Assembly: GCF_005083105.1 (NCBI RefSeq) | Contig: NZ_CP034885.1 | Span: 198,323 to 226,391 of the forward strand | Direction of reading: 5' to 3' | DNA length: 28,069 nt | Origin: Buchnera aphidicola (Aphis nerii) | GTDB lineage: Bacteria > Pseudomonadota > Gammaproteobacteria > Enterobacterales > Enterobacteriaceae | In this document: piece by piece, positions 17,625-26,624 of the stretch | Position numbering within the stretch: the stretch's first letter is position 1 | Layout of the letters: each line of letters starts with the position of its first letter | Translations under genes and position numbers: made by a program | Notes under the pieces: generated by a model | The model's input: the letters and a program-made list of their open reading frames with translations, nothing else | What the model was told of the DNA's origin: nothing | Database searches by the model: none

Positions 17625-20243
17625 ATGTTAATGACATTTTTGAAAAAAATTTTCGGAAATTATAATGATCGTATTTTAAAAAAATATAATAAAATTGTTT
17701 CGGAAATCAATTGTTTAGAAAAATCTTTTGAAAAATTTTCAGATAAGCAGCTTCAAAAAAATACTAAATCATTTCAATTAAGATTAAAAAAAGGAGAAGA
17801 TATTAATAATTTGTTAGTAGAATCCTTTGCTACAGTTAGAGAAGCAAGTAAACGTATTTTTAATATGCGTCATTTTGATGTTCAAATGCTTGGTGGAATA
17901 GTTTTAAACAAACAATGTATTGCAGAAATGAGAACAGGAGAAGGAAAAACTTTAACATCGACTCTTCCTGCATATTTAAATGCTTTATCAGGAAAGGGTG
18001 TTCATATAGTTACTATGAATGATTATTTAGCTGAACGAGATGCCAAAAAAAATGCCCCATTATTTGAATTTCTTGGTTTATCAGTAGGATTGAATTTATC
18101 TGAAATGTCTTTTACTCAAAAAAAATATGCTTATTCTTGTGATATTACTTATGGTACAAATAATGAATATGGATTTGATTACTTGCGTGATAATATGGTT
18201 TTTTCTAAAGAAGAAAGAGTTCAACGTGAATTAAATTATGCATTAATTGATGAAGTAGATTCTATTTTAATAGATGAGGCTAGAACACCCTTAATTATTT
18301 CAGGTCCTTCAGAAGATAGTTCTTTTTTATATAAAGAAATTAATAAAATAGTACCATTATTAAATTCTCAAAAACAAGAAGATTCAGATCATTTTCAAGG
18401 TCAAGGTCATTTTTCGATAGATGAAAAATCAAAGCAAATTTATTTAACTGAAAGGGGGCTAATTAAAATTGAACAGTTATTAATAAGTAAAAAGTTAATG
18501 AAAAAAAATGAATCATTATATTCTTCAAACAATATTATATTAATGCATCACGTTATATCGGCCTTACGTGCCCATAAATTATTTGTTCGAGATGTAGATT
18601 ATATTGTTAAAAATAATAGTGTAATTATTGTAGACGAACATACAGGTAGAACTATGCCTGGAAGAAGATGGTCGGATGGATTACATCAATCAATAGAAGC
18701 TAAAGAACAAGTTTCTATAAAAAATGAAAATCAAACTTTAGCATCTATTACATTTCAAAATTATTTTCGTTTATATAAAAAAATAGCAGGTATGACAGGT
18801 ACTGCTGAAACTGAAGCATATGAATTTAATTCTATTTATAATTTGAATACAATTGTTATACCTACAAATAAACCAATGATAAGAAAAGACATGCCAGATT
18901 TAGTATATATGACTGAAAAAGAAAAAATACATGCTATTTTGAAAGATATTCAAAGTTGTATTAAAAAAAATCAACCTGTTTTAGTTGGAACAGTATCTAT
19001 TGAGAAATCAGAAATTATCTCAAAAAAATTAAAAGAGTTGAATATTAAACATAACGTTTTGAATGCAAAATTTCATGCACAAGAAGCAGAAATTATAGCT
19101 CAAGCTGGAAAATCTAAATCAGTAACAATTGCTACTAATATGGCGGGAAGAGGTACAGATATAGTATTAGGAGGGAGCATAGATTCTAAATTGAATAAAA
19201 AAATTACTTTAGAGCAAATTGAAGAAATTAAAAAAAAATGGAAAAAAGAACATGATTTAGTTGTATTATCTGGTGGTTTACACATTATTGGTACAGAACG
19301 TCATGAATCACGTCGTATTGATAATCAGTTAAGAGGACGATCAGGTCGACAAGGGGATAGTGGATCTTCTCGTTTTTATTTATCAATGGAAGATTCATTA
19401 ATGAGAATTTTTATATCTAAAAAAATAATTAATATGATGCGTAAATTGGGATTATCTGAAAATGAATCTATTGAGCATCCATGGGTTACTAAAGCAATTG
19501 AAAATGCTCAAAAAAAAGTAGAAAATAGAAATTTTGATATTAGAAAACAATTATTAGAATATGATGATGTTTATAATGAACAACGTTGTGTAATTTATGC
19601 TCAACGTAATAAATTAATCGATTCTGAAAATATAAAAAATATTATTAATGATATTTTAATAGATGTCTTAAATTCTATAATTAAAGAGTATATTAATAAA
19701 AATATTGAAAAAAACAATTGGAAAATTTTAGATTTAGAAAAAAGATTAAGTGTTGAATTTAATATATATATATCAATTTTAGAATGGATGGAAAAAGATT
19801 CTTGTTTAAGCGATGATGATATTGTAAAAAAAATTATTGATATTGCACAAAAAAATTATGAAACTAAAGAAGTTTTAATAGGTTATTCAAATATTAGAAA
19901 AATAGAGAAATCTATTATGTTACAAACATTAGATGATCTTTGGAAAGATCATTTATCAGCTATGAATTATTTGAGGCAAGGTATTCATCTTCGTGGTTAT
20001 GCACAAAAAGATCCTAAACAAGAGTATAAAATAGAATCTTTTAATATGTTTTCTAACATGTTAGAATTACTAAAATACGAAGTTGTATTGTTTCTTAGTA
20101 AATTAGATGTCTCTCGTGCAAAAAAATACTTTGATTTTAATATTAATTCAGATAAATCATTAGATAATATTAAAATAGGAAGAAATACATTATGTATTTG
20201 CGGTTCTAATAAAAAGTATAAATATTGTCATGGAATTTTATAG
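17625..20243 (+). CDS. secA: preprotein translocase ATPase SecA
   Basis: Motor ATPase that drives unfolded preproteins through SecYEG. Walker A MRTGEGKT is at residues 102-109, followed by NDYLAERDA and [18 protein letters not shown]. The Walker B/DEAD region is [22 protein letters not shown]. The preprotein cross-linking domain and [34 protein letters not shown] (second helicase half) follow. The zinc tail [14 protein letters not shown] (CxCx8CH), which binds SecB, is present. It has 872 residues against 901 in E. coli; the missing part is the linker before the zinc tail. The secM gene that regulates secA in E. coli is absent. mutT follows 36 bases later, as in E. coli. Confidence 0.98.
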   Translation: MLMTFLKKIFGNYNDRILKKYNKIVSEINCLEKSFEKFSDKQLQKNTKSFQLRLKKGEDINNLLVESFATVREASKRIFNMRHFDVQMLGGIVLNKQCIAEMRTGEGKTLTSTLPAYLNALSGKGVHIVTMNDYLAERDAKKNAPLFEFLGLSVGLNLSEMSFTQKKYAYSCDITYGTNNEYGFDYLRDNMVFSKEERVQRELNYALIDEVDSILIDEARTPLIISGPSEDSSFLYKEINKIVPLLNSQKQEDSDHFQGQGHFSIDEKSKQIYLTERGLIKIEQLLISKKLMKKNESLYSSNNIILMHHVISALRAHKLFVRDVDYIVKNNSVIIVDEHTGRTMPGRRWSDGLHQSIEAKEQVSIKNENQTLASITFQNYFRLYKKIAGMTGTAETEAYEFNSIYNLNTIVIPTNKPMIRKDMPDLVYMTEKEKIHAILKDIQSCIKKNQPVLVGTVSIEKSEIISKKLKELNIKHNVLNAKFHAQEAEIIAQAGKSKSVTIATNMAGRGTDIVLGGSIDSKLNKKITLEQIEEIKKKWKKEHDLVVLSGGLHIIGTERHESRRIDNQLRGRSGRQGDSGSSRFYLSMEDSLMRIFISKKIINMMRKLGLSENESIEHPWVTKAIENAQKKVENRNFDIRKQLLEYDDVYNEQRCVIYAQRNKLIDSENIKNIINDILIDVLNSIIKEYINKNIEKNNWKILDLEKRLSVEFNIYISILEWMEKDSCLSDDDIVKKIIDIAQKNYETKEVLIGYSNIRKIEKSIMLQTLDDLWKDHLSAMNYLRQGIHLRGYAQKDPKQEYKIESFNMFSNMLELLKYEVVLFLSKLDVSRAKKYFDFNINSDKSLDNIKIGRNTLCICGSNKKYKYCHGIL

Positions 20244-20279
20244 TTTTATTTTTAAACATATTCATTTTAACTATATTTT

Positions 20280-20673
20280 ATGAGTTATATTAAAATAGCA
20301 ATCGGCATTATTTTAAAAAAAAATAAAGTTTATATTACGAAAGCAAATCCAATTAAATATACTAAAAATATATGGGAATTTCCAGGTGGAAAAGTAAAAG
20401 AAAATGAAAGTATTATATGTGGATTAAAACGTGAATTATTTGAAGAAATCGGAATTAATATAATAAATTTTAGTTTTTTTCAATATAAAAAAAATCAAAA
20501 AAAAAAACAAATTATATTTTTTTTTAATTCAAAAATGGCAAGGCAATGCATACAGTAAAGAAGGATATAAGTATATTTGGGTGTATTTAAATAAATTAAA
20601 ATTTTTTAAATTTCCTACGGATAACGATATTGTTATAAAAAAGTTAAAAAATATTAATAATAAATTAATATAA
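20280..20673 (+). pseudogene. mutT: MutT (8-oxo-dGTP diphosphatase), frameshifted at poly(A)
   Basis: Nudix hydrolase that removes oxidised dGTP from the nucleotide pool. The Nudix box is complete at residues 37-59 (GGKVKENE...RELFEEIGI). The first frame ends early at 20558 (92 residues). Conserved sequence resumes one base over, reading LIQKWQGNAYSKEGYKYIWV and running to TAA at 20671-20673; E. coli has ESWEGEPWGKEG here. The break lies near a run of 11 A (about 20497-20507) and a run of 9 T (about 20517-20525). Removing one base restores 130 residues (E. coli 129). It is either a recent pseudogene or a gene rescued by slippage. There is no clear ribosome site. The second-frame end overlaps the end of coaE by 9 bases. 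Confidence 0.82.
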
Positions 20674-21330
20674 TTTAGTTAAATAATTTTTTTTTAAAAT
20701 TTTTTCTTTTGATGTTTTTTTAAATTTATACACATCAAATAAATGTGTATAAAAATAATTTAAATAATAAACATACATATTTAATTCTTTGATATTTTTA
20801 TTATTATTAAAAATAATATCATCTGAAATTAAAATTCTTTTGCTTCTTCTAATTTGTTGATAAAGAATGTTTTTTGCTTGATACAAATTAATTTTATCTC
20901 TTATTATTATGCGTTTTATTTGCGTTTTTATAGGTGCATCAACTAAAAGAATACGATCTGCTATTTTATCCATTTTTTTTTCAATAAGCAATGGAACTAC
21001 CCATAAACACCAAATTGATTTTACTAATTTTATTTGTCGTTTACTTTCTTTGTAAATTTTAGGAATTAATATATTTTCTAACCATATCTTATTTTCCTTA
21101 TTGTTGAAAATATATTCTCTAAGTAGTTTTCTATTTATTGAATGATTTGTGTTTAATATGCTATTTCCAAATTTTTTTTTGATAGAATTAAATATTTCTA
21201 TATTTTGTTCTATGATTTTTTTTCCGATAATGTCAGTGTCAATAACATTTACACCTATTTTTTTAAAGCTATTAGAAATAGTAGTTTTTCCGCTACCAAT
21301 GCCTCCAGTAAGTGCTACAATATAAGTCAT
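20665..21330 (-). CDS. coaE: dephospho-CoA kinase
   Basis: Last step of coenzyme A synthesis: phosphorylates the 3'-OH of dephospho-CoA with ATP. P loop ALTGGIGSGKTT (Gly9-Thr17), GVNVIDTDIIGKK (acceptor site, conserved Asp), LWVVPLLIEKK and RILLVDAPIKTQIKR (lid) are all in place. There are 221 residues versus 206 in E. coli. The excess is a lysine- and tyrosine-rich C-terminal tail with no similarity I recognise, probably reading into AT-rich spacer. There is no clear ribosome site. It is convergent with mutT and divergent from guaC, matching the E. coli order secA-mutT-(yacG-zapD)-coaE-guaC with two genes lost. Confidence 0.95.
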   Translation of the reverse strand: MTYIVALTGGIGSGKTTISNSFKKIGVNVIDTDIIGKKIIEQNIEIFNSIKKKFGNSILNTNHSINRKLLREYIFNNKENKIWLENILIPKIYKESKRQIKLVKSIWCLWVVPLLIEKKMDKIADRILLVDAPIKTQIKRIIIRDKINLYQAKNILYQQIRRSKRILISDDIIFNNNKNIKELNMYVYYLNYFYTHLFDVYKFKKTSKEKILKKNYLTKLY

Positions 21331-21442
21331 AATTATTTTTTAAGCTTTTATATATAATAAATTTAATAATATAAAATATTTTATATTTTAACAAAATATA
21401 TTTATTTTTTATATTTTTTAGTGTTTATAGGATATTAATTTT

Positions 21443-22492
21443 ATGCGTATTGAAGAAGATATTAAGTTAGGTTTTAAAGATGTTTTAATTAGACCTAAAA
21501 GATCTATTCTAAAAAGTCGTTCTGAAGTGGATCTTATTCGTTTTTTTAGTTTTAAATATTCTAGTAATAAATGGTCTGGTATTCCTATTATTGCCGCAAA
21601 TATGGATACCATTGGAACGTTTCAGATGGCTGTATCATTAGCTAATTTTAATATATTAACAGCAATACATAAATATTATTCTTTAAATGAATGGAAAAAT
21701 TTTATTGATACATCTTCAAATAAAGTATTAGAACATGTTATTGTATCAATTGGTACATCTGATTTAGATTTTTTAAAAATTCAAAAAATTTTTTCATTAT
21801 CTTCTGAATTGAAATATATTTGTATTGATGTTGCTAATGGTTATTCTGAGTCTTTTGTTTCTTTTTTGAAAAAAATACGCGATAAATTTCCTAGTAAAAT
21901 TATTTGTGCTGGTAATGTTGTAACTGGAGAAATGGTAGAAGAATTAATTTTATCAGGTGCTGATATAGTTAAAGTTGGTATTGGACCAGGTTCTGTTTGT
22001 ACTACAAGAGTAAAAACAGGAGTAGGTTACCCTCAACTTTCAGCTATTATTGAATGTGCAGATGCTGCGCATGGATTAAATGGTCAAATTATTAGTGACG
22101 GTGGTTGTGTTGTACCCGGAGATATTGCTAAAGCTTTTGGAGGTGGTGCAGATTTTGTCATGTTAGGTGGAATGTTGTCTGGTCATTATGAATGTTCTGG
22201 AGAAATTATTAAAGAAAACTTAAAAAAATTTATGTTATTTTATGGTATGAGTTCTACTTCTGCAATGAAACGTTATACTGGACAAATTAGAGGTTACCGT
22301 GCTTCAGAAGGTAAAACAGTAAAAATACCTTTTCGAGGAAATGTTGATATAACTATACGTGATATTTTAGGTGGACTTAGATCTTCTTGTACTTATGTAG
22401 GAGCTCAAAAATTAAAAGAGTTAACTAAAAGAACTACTTTTATAAAAGTAAATGAACAAGAAAATTGCGTTTTTAATAATTTTACGTATTAA
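21443..22492 (+). CDS. guaC: GMP reductase
   Basis: NADPH-dependent deamination of GMP to IMP, which lets guanine nucleotides be turned into adenine nucleotides. TIM barrel of the IMPDH/GMPR family. The catalytic Cys186 lies in [66 protein letters not shown] and [12 protein letters not shown] are conserved. It has 349 residues (E. coli 347), and there are no CBS domains, which distinguishes it from most IMPDHs. TAGGA lies about 10 bases before ATG. It is followed by a very strong terminator (22536-22584), so it is a one-gene unit. It complements the salvage enzyme Hpt. Confidence 0.98.
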   Translation: MRIEEDIKLGFKDVLIRPKRSILKSRSEVDLIRFFSFKYSSNKWSGIPIIAANMDTIGTFQMAVSLANFNILTAIHKYYSLNEWKNFIDTSSNKVLEHVIVSIGTSDLDFLKIQKIFSLSSELKYICIDVANGYSESFVSFLKKIRDKFPSKIICAGNVVTGEMVEELILSGADIVKVGIGPGSVCTTRVKTGVGYPQLSAIIECADAAHGLNGQIISDGGCVVPGDIAKAFGGGADFVMLGGMLSGHYECSGEIIKENLKKFMLFYGMSSTSAMKRYTGQIRGYRASEGKTVKIPFRGNVDITIRDILGGLRSSCTYVGAQKLKELTKRTTFIKVNEQENCVFNNFTY

Positions 22493-22535
22493 AATAAATT
22501 ATATTATATATTTTTTTTAAAAAATTGGAAATAAC

Positions 22536-22584
22536 AAAATCAATAAAATTAATTATTTTATAGTTAATTTTATTGATTTTTTTT
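22536..22584 (+). terminator. strong intrinsic terminator after guaC
   Basis: Perfect 17-base inverted repeat AAAATCAATAAAATTAA (22536-22552) with TTAATTTTATTGATTTT (22564-22580), 11-base loop, then four more T (T run 22577-22584). It separates guaC from the aceE promoter region. Confidence 0.85.
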
Positions 22585-22663
22585 AGAAATTGATAATTAA
22601 TTATTTCATAAAAAATATAACAACTTTATTTAAAACATTTTTATTTACAAAAATAATAATCAA

Positions 22664-22669
22664 TATAAT
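22664..22669 (+). promoter_or_regulatory. candidate -10 box of the aceE-aceF-lpd operon
   Basis: A perfect TATAAT, 57 bases before the aceE start. The -35 region 17 bases upstream (TTATTT, 22641-22646) is poor. No operator for the pyruvate sensor PdhR is apparent, and the pdhR gene that precedes aceE in E. coli is not here. Confidence 0.3.
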
Positions 22670-22725
22670 ATTTTAAATTTAATATAAATTTTATCATTGA
22701 AAATAATATTTAAGGAATTTATACC

Positions 22726-25389
22726 ATGTCAGAAAATTTATATGATGACGTGGATCCAATTGAAACTAATGATTGGGTGGAATCAATTGAATCTGTTATT
22801 CAAAATGAAGGTATTGAAAGAGCTCGTTTTTTAATTGAAAGAGTTTTAAAACAATCTAAAATAAATAAATCAAATTTTTTTAAATGTTTTTTTACAAGTG
22901 ATTATATTAATACAATTAGTAATAAAGATGAAATTGAATATCCGGGAGATTTAATTTTAGAAAAAAAAATTCGTTCTGCTATTCGTTGGAACGCTATTAT
23001 GATGGTACTACGTGCATCTAAAAAAAATTTAGAATTAGGAGGACATTTATCTTCCTTTCAATCATCTGCAACTATATATGAAGTTTGTTTTAATCATTTT
23101 TTTCGTGCTAGAAATAATTACGATGGTGGTGATTTAGTTTATTTTCAAGGTCATATTTCTCCTGGTATTTATGCGAGAGCATTTTTAGAAGGTCGCTTAT
23201 CCATTAAGCAAATTGATAATTTTAGACAAGAAGTTGATGGAAATGGATTATCTTCTTATCCTCATCCTAAATTAATGCCTAATTTTTGGCAATTTCCTAC
23301 AGTATCTATGGGACTAGGCCCTATTTTTTCTATTTATCAAGCAAAATTTTTAAAATATCTTCAGAATCGAGAATTAAAGAATACCGAAAAACAAACAGTT
23401 TATGCTTTTTTAGGGGATGGTGAAATGGATGAACCTGAATCTAAAGGAGCGATTTCTATTGCAGCAAGAGAAAAGTTAGATAATTTAATTTTTATAATAA
23501 ATTGTAATTTACAAAGATTAGATGGACCAGTTATCGGAAATGGTAAGATTATTAATGAGTTAGAAAGTTTTTTTTATGGTGCAGGATGGAAAGTAATTAA
23601 AGTTATTTGGGGTGGGAAATGGGATAGTTTACTAAAAAAAGATACAACTGGAAAGCTTTTGCAGTTAATGAATGAAACAATAGATGGTGATTATCAAACG
23701 TTTAAATCAAAAGATGGAGCTTATGTTAGAAAATATTTTTTTGGAAAATACAAAGAAACATTAGAATTAGTTAAAAATATGACAGATGAAGAAATATGGA
23801 ATTTAAATCGAGGTGGTCACGATCCTAAAAAAATGTTTAATGCAATAAAAAAAGCTAAAGAAACTAAAGGCAAACCTACAGTTATTTTAGCACATACTAT
23901 AAAGGGATATGGTATGGGTATAATTGCAGAAGGCAAAAATATTGCACATCAAATAAAAAAAATCAATATCAATGGAATTATGTATATTCGAGATCGTTTT
24001 AATATTCCTATATCTAATGAAAAAATCAATGAATTACCTTATATTAAATTTGAAAAAAATTCTAAAGAATATTGCTATATGCAAAATCAAAGAGAAAAAT
24101 TAGGAGGATATGTTCCTTTTCGCTTATCTAAATTTACAAAAGAATTAAAACTTCCAAATTTAATAGATTTTAAGTCATTATTAGTAGAACAAAAAAAACA
24201 TATTTCTACTACAATTGCCTTTATTCGAGTTTTAAATTTAATTTTAAAAAATGATTTTATTAAACATTTAATTGTCCCAATTATTGCTGATGAAGCACGT
24301 ACCTTTGGTATGGAAGGTTTATTTAGAACGATTGGAATTTATAGTCCTAATGGACAGAAATATATACCTCAAGATCGTGAACAATTATCATATTATAGAG
24401 AAGAAAAAAAAGGACAAATATTGCAAGAAGGGATTAATGAATTAGGAGCTGCTTCATCTTGGCTTGCTGCTGCAACTTCTTATAGTACCAATGATTTTCC
24501 TATGATTCCATTTTATATTTATTATTCAATATTTGGCTTTCAACGTATTGGTGATCTTTTTTGGGCTGCTGGAGATCAACAGGCAAGAGGTTTTTTAATT
24601 GGAGGAACATCTGGCCGAACAACTTTAAATGGCGAAGGTTTGCAACATGAAGATGGTCATAGTCACATACAATCTTTAACAATTCCAAATTGTATTTCTT
24701 ATGATCCTGCTTTTGCTTATGAGGTTGCAGTTATTATACAAGATGGATTGAAAAGGATGTATGGTTCACTTCAAGAAAATATATATTATTATATTACTAC
24801 AATTAATGAAAATTATTATATGCCAGCTATGCCTAAAGGCGTAGAAGATGGAATTTGTAAAGGTATTTATAAATTAAAAACATTATATTCTACTGAAATA
24901 AAAATACAATTAATGGGTTCTGGTGCTATTTTACGATGTATTTGCGAAGCTGCTGAAATTTTATTTCATGATTATTGTATAACTACTGATATTTATAGTG
25001 TAACTTCTTTTACAGAATTAGCCAGAGATGGTGAAGAATGTGAAAGATGGAATATGCTGCATCCAAATAAAACTAAAAAAGTTGCTTATATAAAAAAGGT
25101 TATGAATAACGCTCCTGCTGTTGCTGCTACTGACTACATGAAATTATTTGCAGAACAAGTTCGTCATTATATTCCTGCAAAAGAATATTATGTATTAGGT
25201 ACTGATGGCTTTGGACGGTCAGATAGTCGCGAAAAATTACGTGATCATTTTGAAGTGAGTGCTCACTATATTGTAGTGGCTGCTTTAAGTTTATTATCTA
25301 AATTAAATAATATAAATCAACAGGTAGTAGAAGATGCAATTGTTAAATTTAATATTCATGCAGATAAAATTAATCCACGTTTAGCTTAA
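22726..25389 (+). CDS. aceE: pyruvate dehydrogenase E1 component
   Basis: Thiamine-diphosphate enzyme that decarboxylates pyruvate and acetylates the lipoyl group of E2. Homodimeric type; its 887 residues equal E. coli AceE with no gaps. ThDP motif GDGEMDEPESKG ... NCNLQRLDGPV (about 230-270). The mobile inner loop KGYGMG...EGKNIAHQ holds the conserved His near 407. EARTFGMEGLF, PQDREQ, GGTSGRTTLNGEGLQHEDGHSH and the end KFNIHADKINPRLA are also kept. AAGGA lies about 9 bases before ATG. It is the first gene of the operon; aceF starts 14 bases downstream. The complex supplies acetyl-CoA. Confidence 0.99.
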   Translation: MSENLYDDVDPIETNDWVESIESVIQNEGIERARFLIERVLKQSKINKSNFFKCFFTSDYINTISNKDEIEYPGDLILEKKIRSAIRWNAIMMVLRASKKNLELGGHLSSFQSSATIYEVCFNHFFRARNNYDGGDLVYFQGHISPGIYARAFLEGRLSIKQIDNFRQEVDGNGLSSYPHPKLMPNFWQFPTVSMGLGPIFSIYQAKFLKYLQNRELKNTEKQTVYAFLGDGEMDEPESKGAISIAAREKLDNLIFIINCNLQRLDGPVIGNGKIINELESFFYGAGWKVIKVIWGGKWDSLLKKDTTGKLLQLMNETIDGDYQTFKSKDGAYVRKYFFGKYKETLELVKNMTDEEIWNLNRGGHDPKKMFNAIKKAKETKGKPTVILAHTIKGYGMGIIAEGKNIAHQIKKININGIMYIRDRFNIPISNEKINELPYIKFEKNSKEYCYMQNQREKLGGYVPFRLSKFTKELKLPNLIDFKSLLVEQKKHISTTIAFIRVLNLILKNDFIKHLIVPIIADEARTFGMEGLFRTIGIYSPNGQKYIPQDREQLSYYREEKKGQILQEGINELGAASSWLAAATSYSTNDFPMIPFYIYYSIFGFQRIGDLFWAAGDQQARGFLIGGTSGRTTLNGEGLQHEDGHSHIQSLTIPNCISYDPAFAYEVAVIIQDGLKRMYGSLQENIYYYITTINENYYMPAMPKGVEDGICKGIYKLKTLYSTEIKIQLMGSGAILRCICEAAEILFHDYCITTDIYSVTSFTELARDGEECERWNMLHPNKTKKVAYIKKVMNNAPAVAATDYMKLFAEQVRHYIPAKEYYVLGTDGFGRSDSREKLRDHFEVSAHYIVVAALSLLSKLNNINQQVVEDAIVKFNIHADKINPRLA

Positions 25390-25403
25390 AGGGGTCAAGT
25401 AAA

Positions 25404-26573
25404 GTGCATATTGAAGTTAAAATGCCTGATATTGGTTTAGATGAAGTAGAAGTAATAGAAATATTAGTAAAATTAAATGATAATATAAAAATGGAACAAG
25501 GATTAATAACTGTAGAAGGTGAAAAATCTTCTATGGAAATACCTTCTCCTATATCTGGAATAGTAAATAAAATTAATGTAAAAGTTGGTGATAAAGTATC
25601 CACTAATTCTATTATAATGATCTTTATAGTTGATGATATTGATTTTAAGAATCAAAAAAAAGTAGATATAAATAATATATCTGATAATAATAAAAAAACA
25701 ATGATTCATACTAGAAATAATATGATACATGCAACTCCTTCAGTAAGACGATTAGCGCGTGATTTAAATGTAGATTTAAATAATGTTCTAGGTTCTGGTC
25801 CTAAAAATCGTATTTTGAAGGATGATATTGAAATATACACAAAAAATGTTTTTAACAATCCAAATAAATTAAAAATAGAAAAAGTTAAAATAAATGATCT
25901 ACAGAAAATTGTTGGTAACAATTTATATAATAATTGGCGAAATATACCTCATGTAACACAATTTGAAGAGATAGATATTACTACTTTAGAAGATTTTCGT
26001 AAAAAATATAATAGTGAAGAGCATAAAAAAAATAATAATCATAGTAATATTACTATATTGAGTTTTATTATCAAATCAGTTTCACATGCATTATTAAAAT
26101 TTCCGATTTTTAATAGCTCTTTATCTTCAGACAAAAAAACAATCAATTTTAAAAAATACGTTAATATTGGTATTGCTGTAGATGTTGAAAATGGATTAGT
26201 TGTTCCAGTCATAAAGAATGTTAATGAAAAAAATATTATTAATATATCATCTGATTTGATGTTGCTTTCTGATAAAGCTAGAAAAAATAAATTAAATAAA
26301 TTAGATACAAAAGATGGTTGTTTTACCATTTCAAATATAGGAAGTATTGGAGGTCATTGGTTTACACCCATAATTAATTTTCCTGAAGTTGCAATTATTG
26401 GAGTTTCAAAAGCAGTTATTAAACCAGTTTGGAAATATGAAAAATTTGTTCCATCCTTAATGTTGCCTTTATCTTTATCTTATGATCATCGTGTAATTAA
26501 TGGAGCAGATGCGGCTCGTTTTGTTTCTTTTATTAAAAAGTTATTATCTGATATACGTTTTTTAGTTATGTAA
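25404..26573 (+). CDS. aceF: pyruvate dehydrogenase E2 (dihydrolipoamide acetyltransferase), single lipoyl domain
   Basis: Core of the PDH complex; transfers the acetyl group to CoA. The start is GTG, preceded by AGGGG about 9 bases upstream. Domains: one lipoyl domain (1-78, lipoyl Lys41 in VEGEKSSMEIP); an N/K-rich linker (about 80-106); peripheral subunit-binding domain (about 109-145, HATPSVRRLARDLNVDL...GPKNRILKDDI); catalytic domain (about 160-389). The catalytic motif is SYDHRVINGADAARF with His362 and Asn366. Asn in place of Asp also occurs in the active Azotobacter E2, so activity is expected. It has 389 residues versus about 630 in E. coli because two of three lipoyl repeats are missing. 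Between aceE and lpd. Confidence 0.98.
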   Translation: MHIEVKMPDIGLDEVEVIEILVKLNDNIKMEQGLITVEGEKSSMEIPSPISGIVNKINVKVGDKVSTNSIIMIFIVDDIDFKNQKKVDINNISDNNKKTMIHTRNNMIHATPSVRRLARDLNVDLNNVLGSGPKNRILKDDIEIYTKNVFNNPNKLKIEKVKINDLQKIVGNNLYNNWRNIPHVTQFEEIDITTLEDFRKKYNSEEHKKNNNHSNITILSFIIKSVSHALLKFPIFNSSLSSDKKTINFKKYVNIGIAVDVENGLVVPVIKNVNEKNIINISSDLMLLSDKARKNKLNKLDTKDGCFTISNIGSIGGHWFTPIINFPEVAIIGVSKAVIKPVWKYEKFVPSLMLPLSLSYDHRVINGADAARFVSFIKKLLSDIRFLVM

Positions 26574-26580
26574 TTTTATA

Positions 26581-26602
26581 TTGATAAAATATTTTTTATC
26601 AA
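26581..26602 (+). repeat. perfect hairpin between aceF and lpd
   Basis: TTGATAAAA (26581-26589), loop TATT, TTTTATCAA (26594-26602): a perfect 9-base stem with a 4-base loop, 7 bases after the aceF stop. There is no T run after it, so it is not a classic terminator. It may be a partial terminator or a stabilising or processing hairpin that sets lpd output apart from aceEF. Confidence 0.55.
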
Positions 26603-26624
26603 ATTAATTATTAAAGAGGTAAAA

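Noticed and set aside
25503..26329. Open frames on the minus strand inside aceF.
   Set aside because: They are shadows of a highly conserved gene, rich in Ile/Phe/Tyr from AT-rich antisense, with no homology or ribosome site.
26499..26520. Asn366 instead of Asp in the HxxxDG catalytic motif of AceF, as possible loss of function.
   Set aside because: Asn at this place is natural in the active Azotobacter vinelandii E2, so it is a normal variant.
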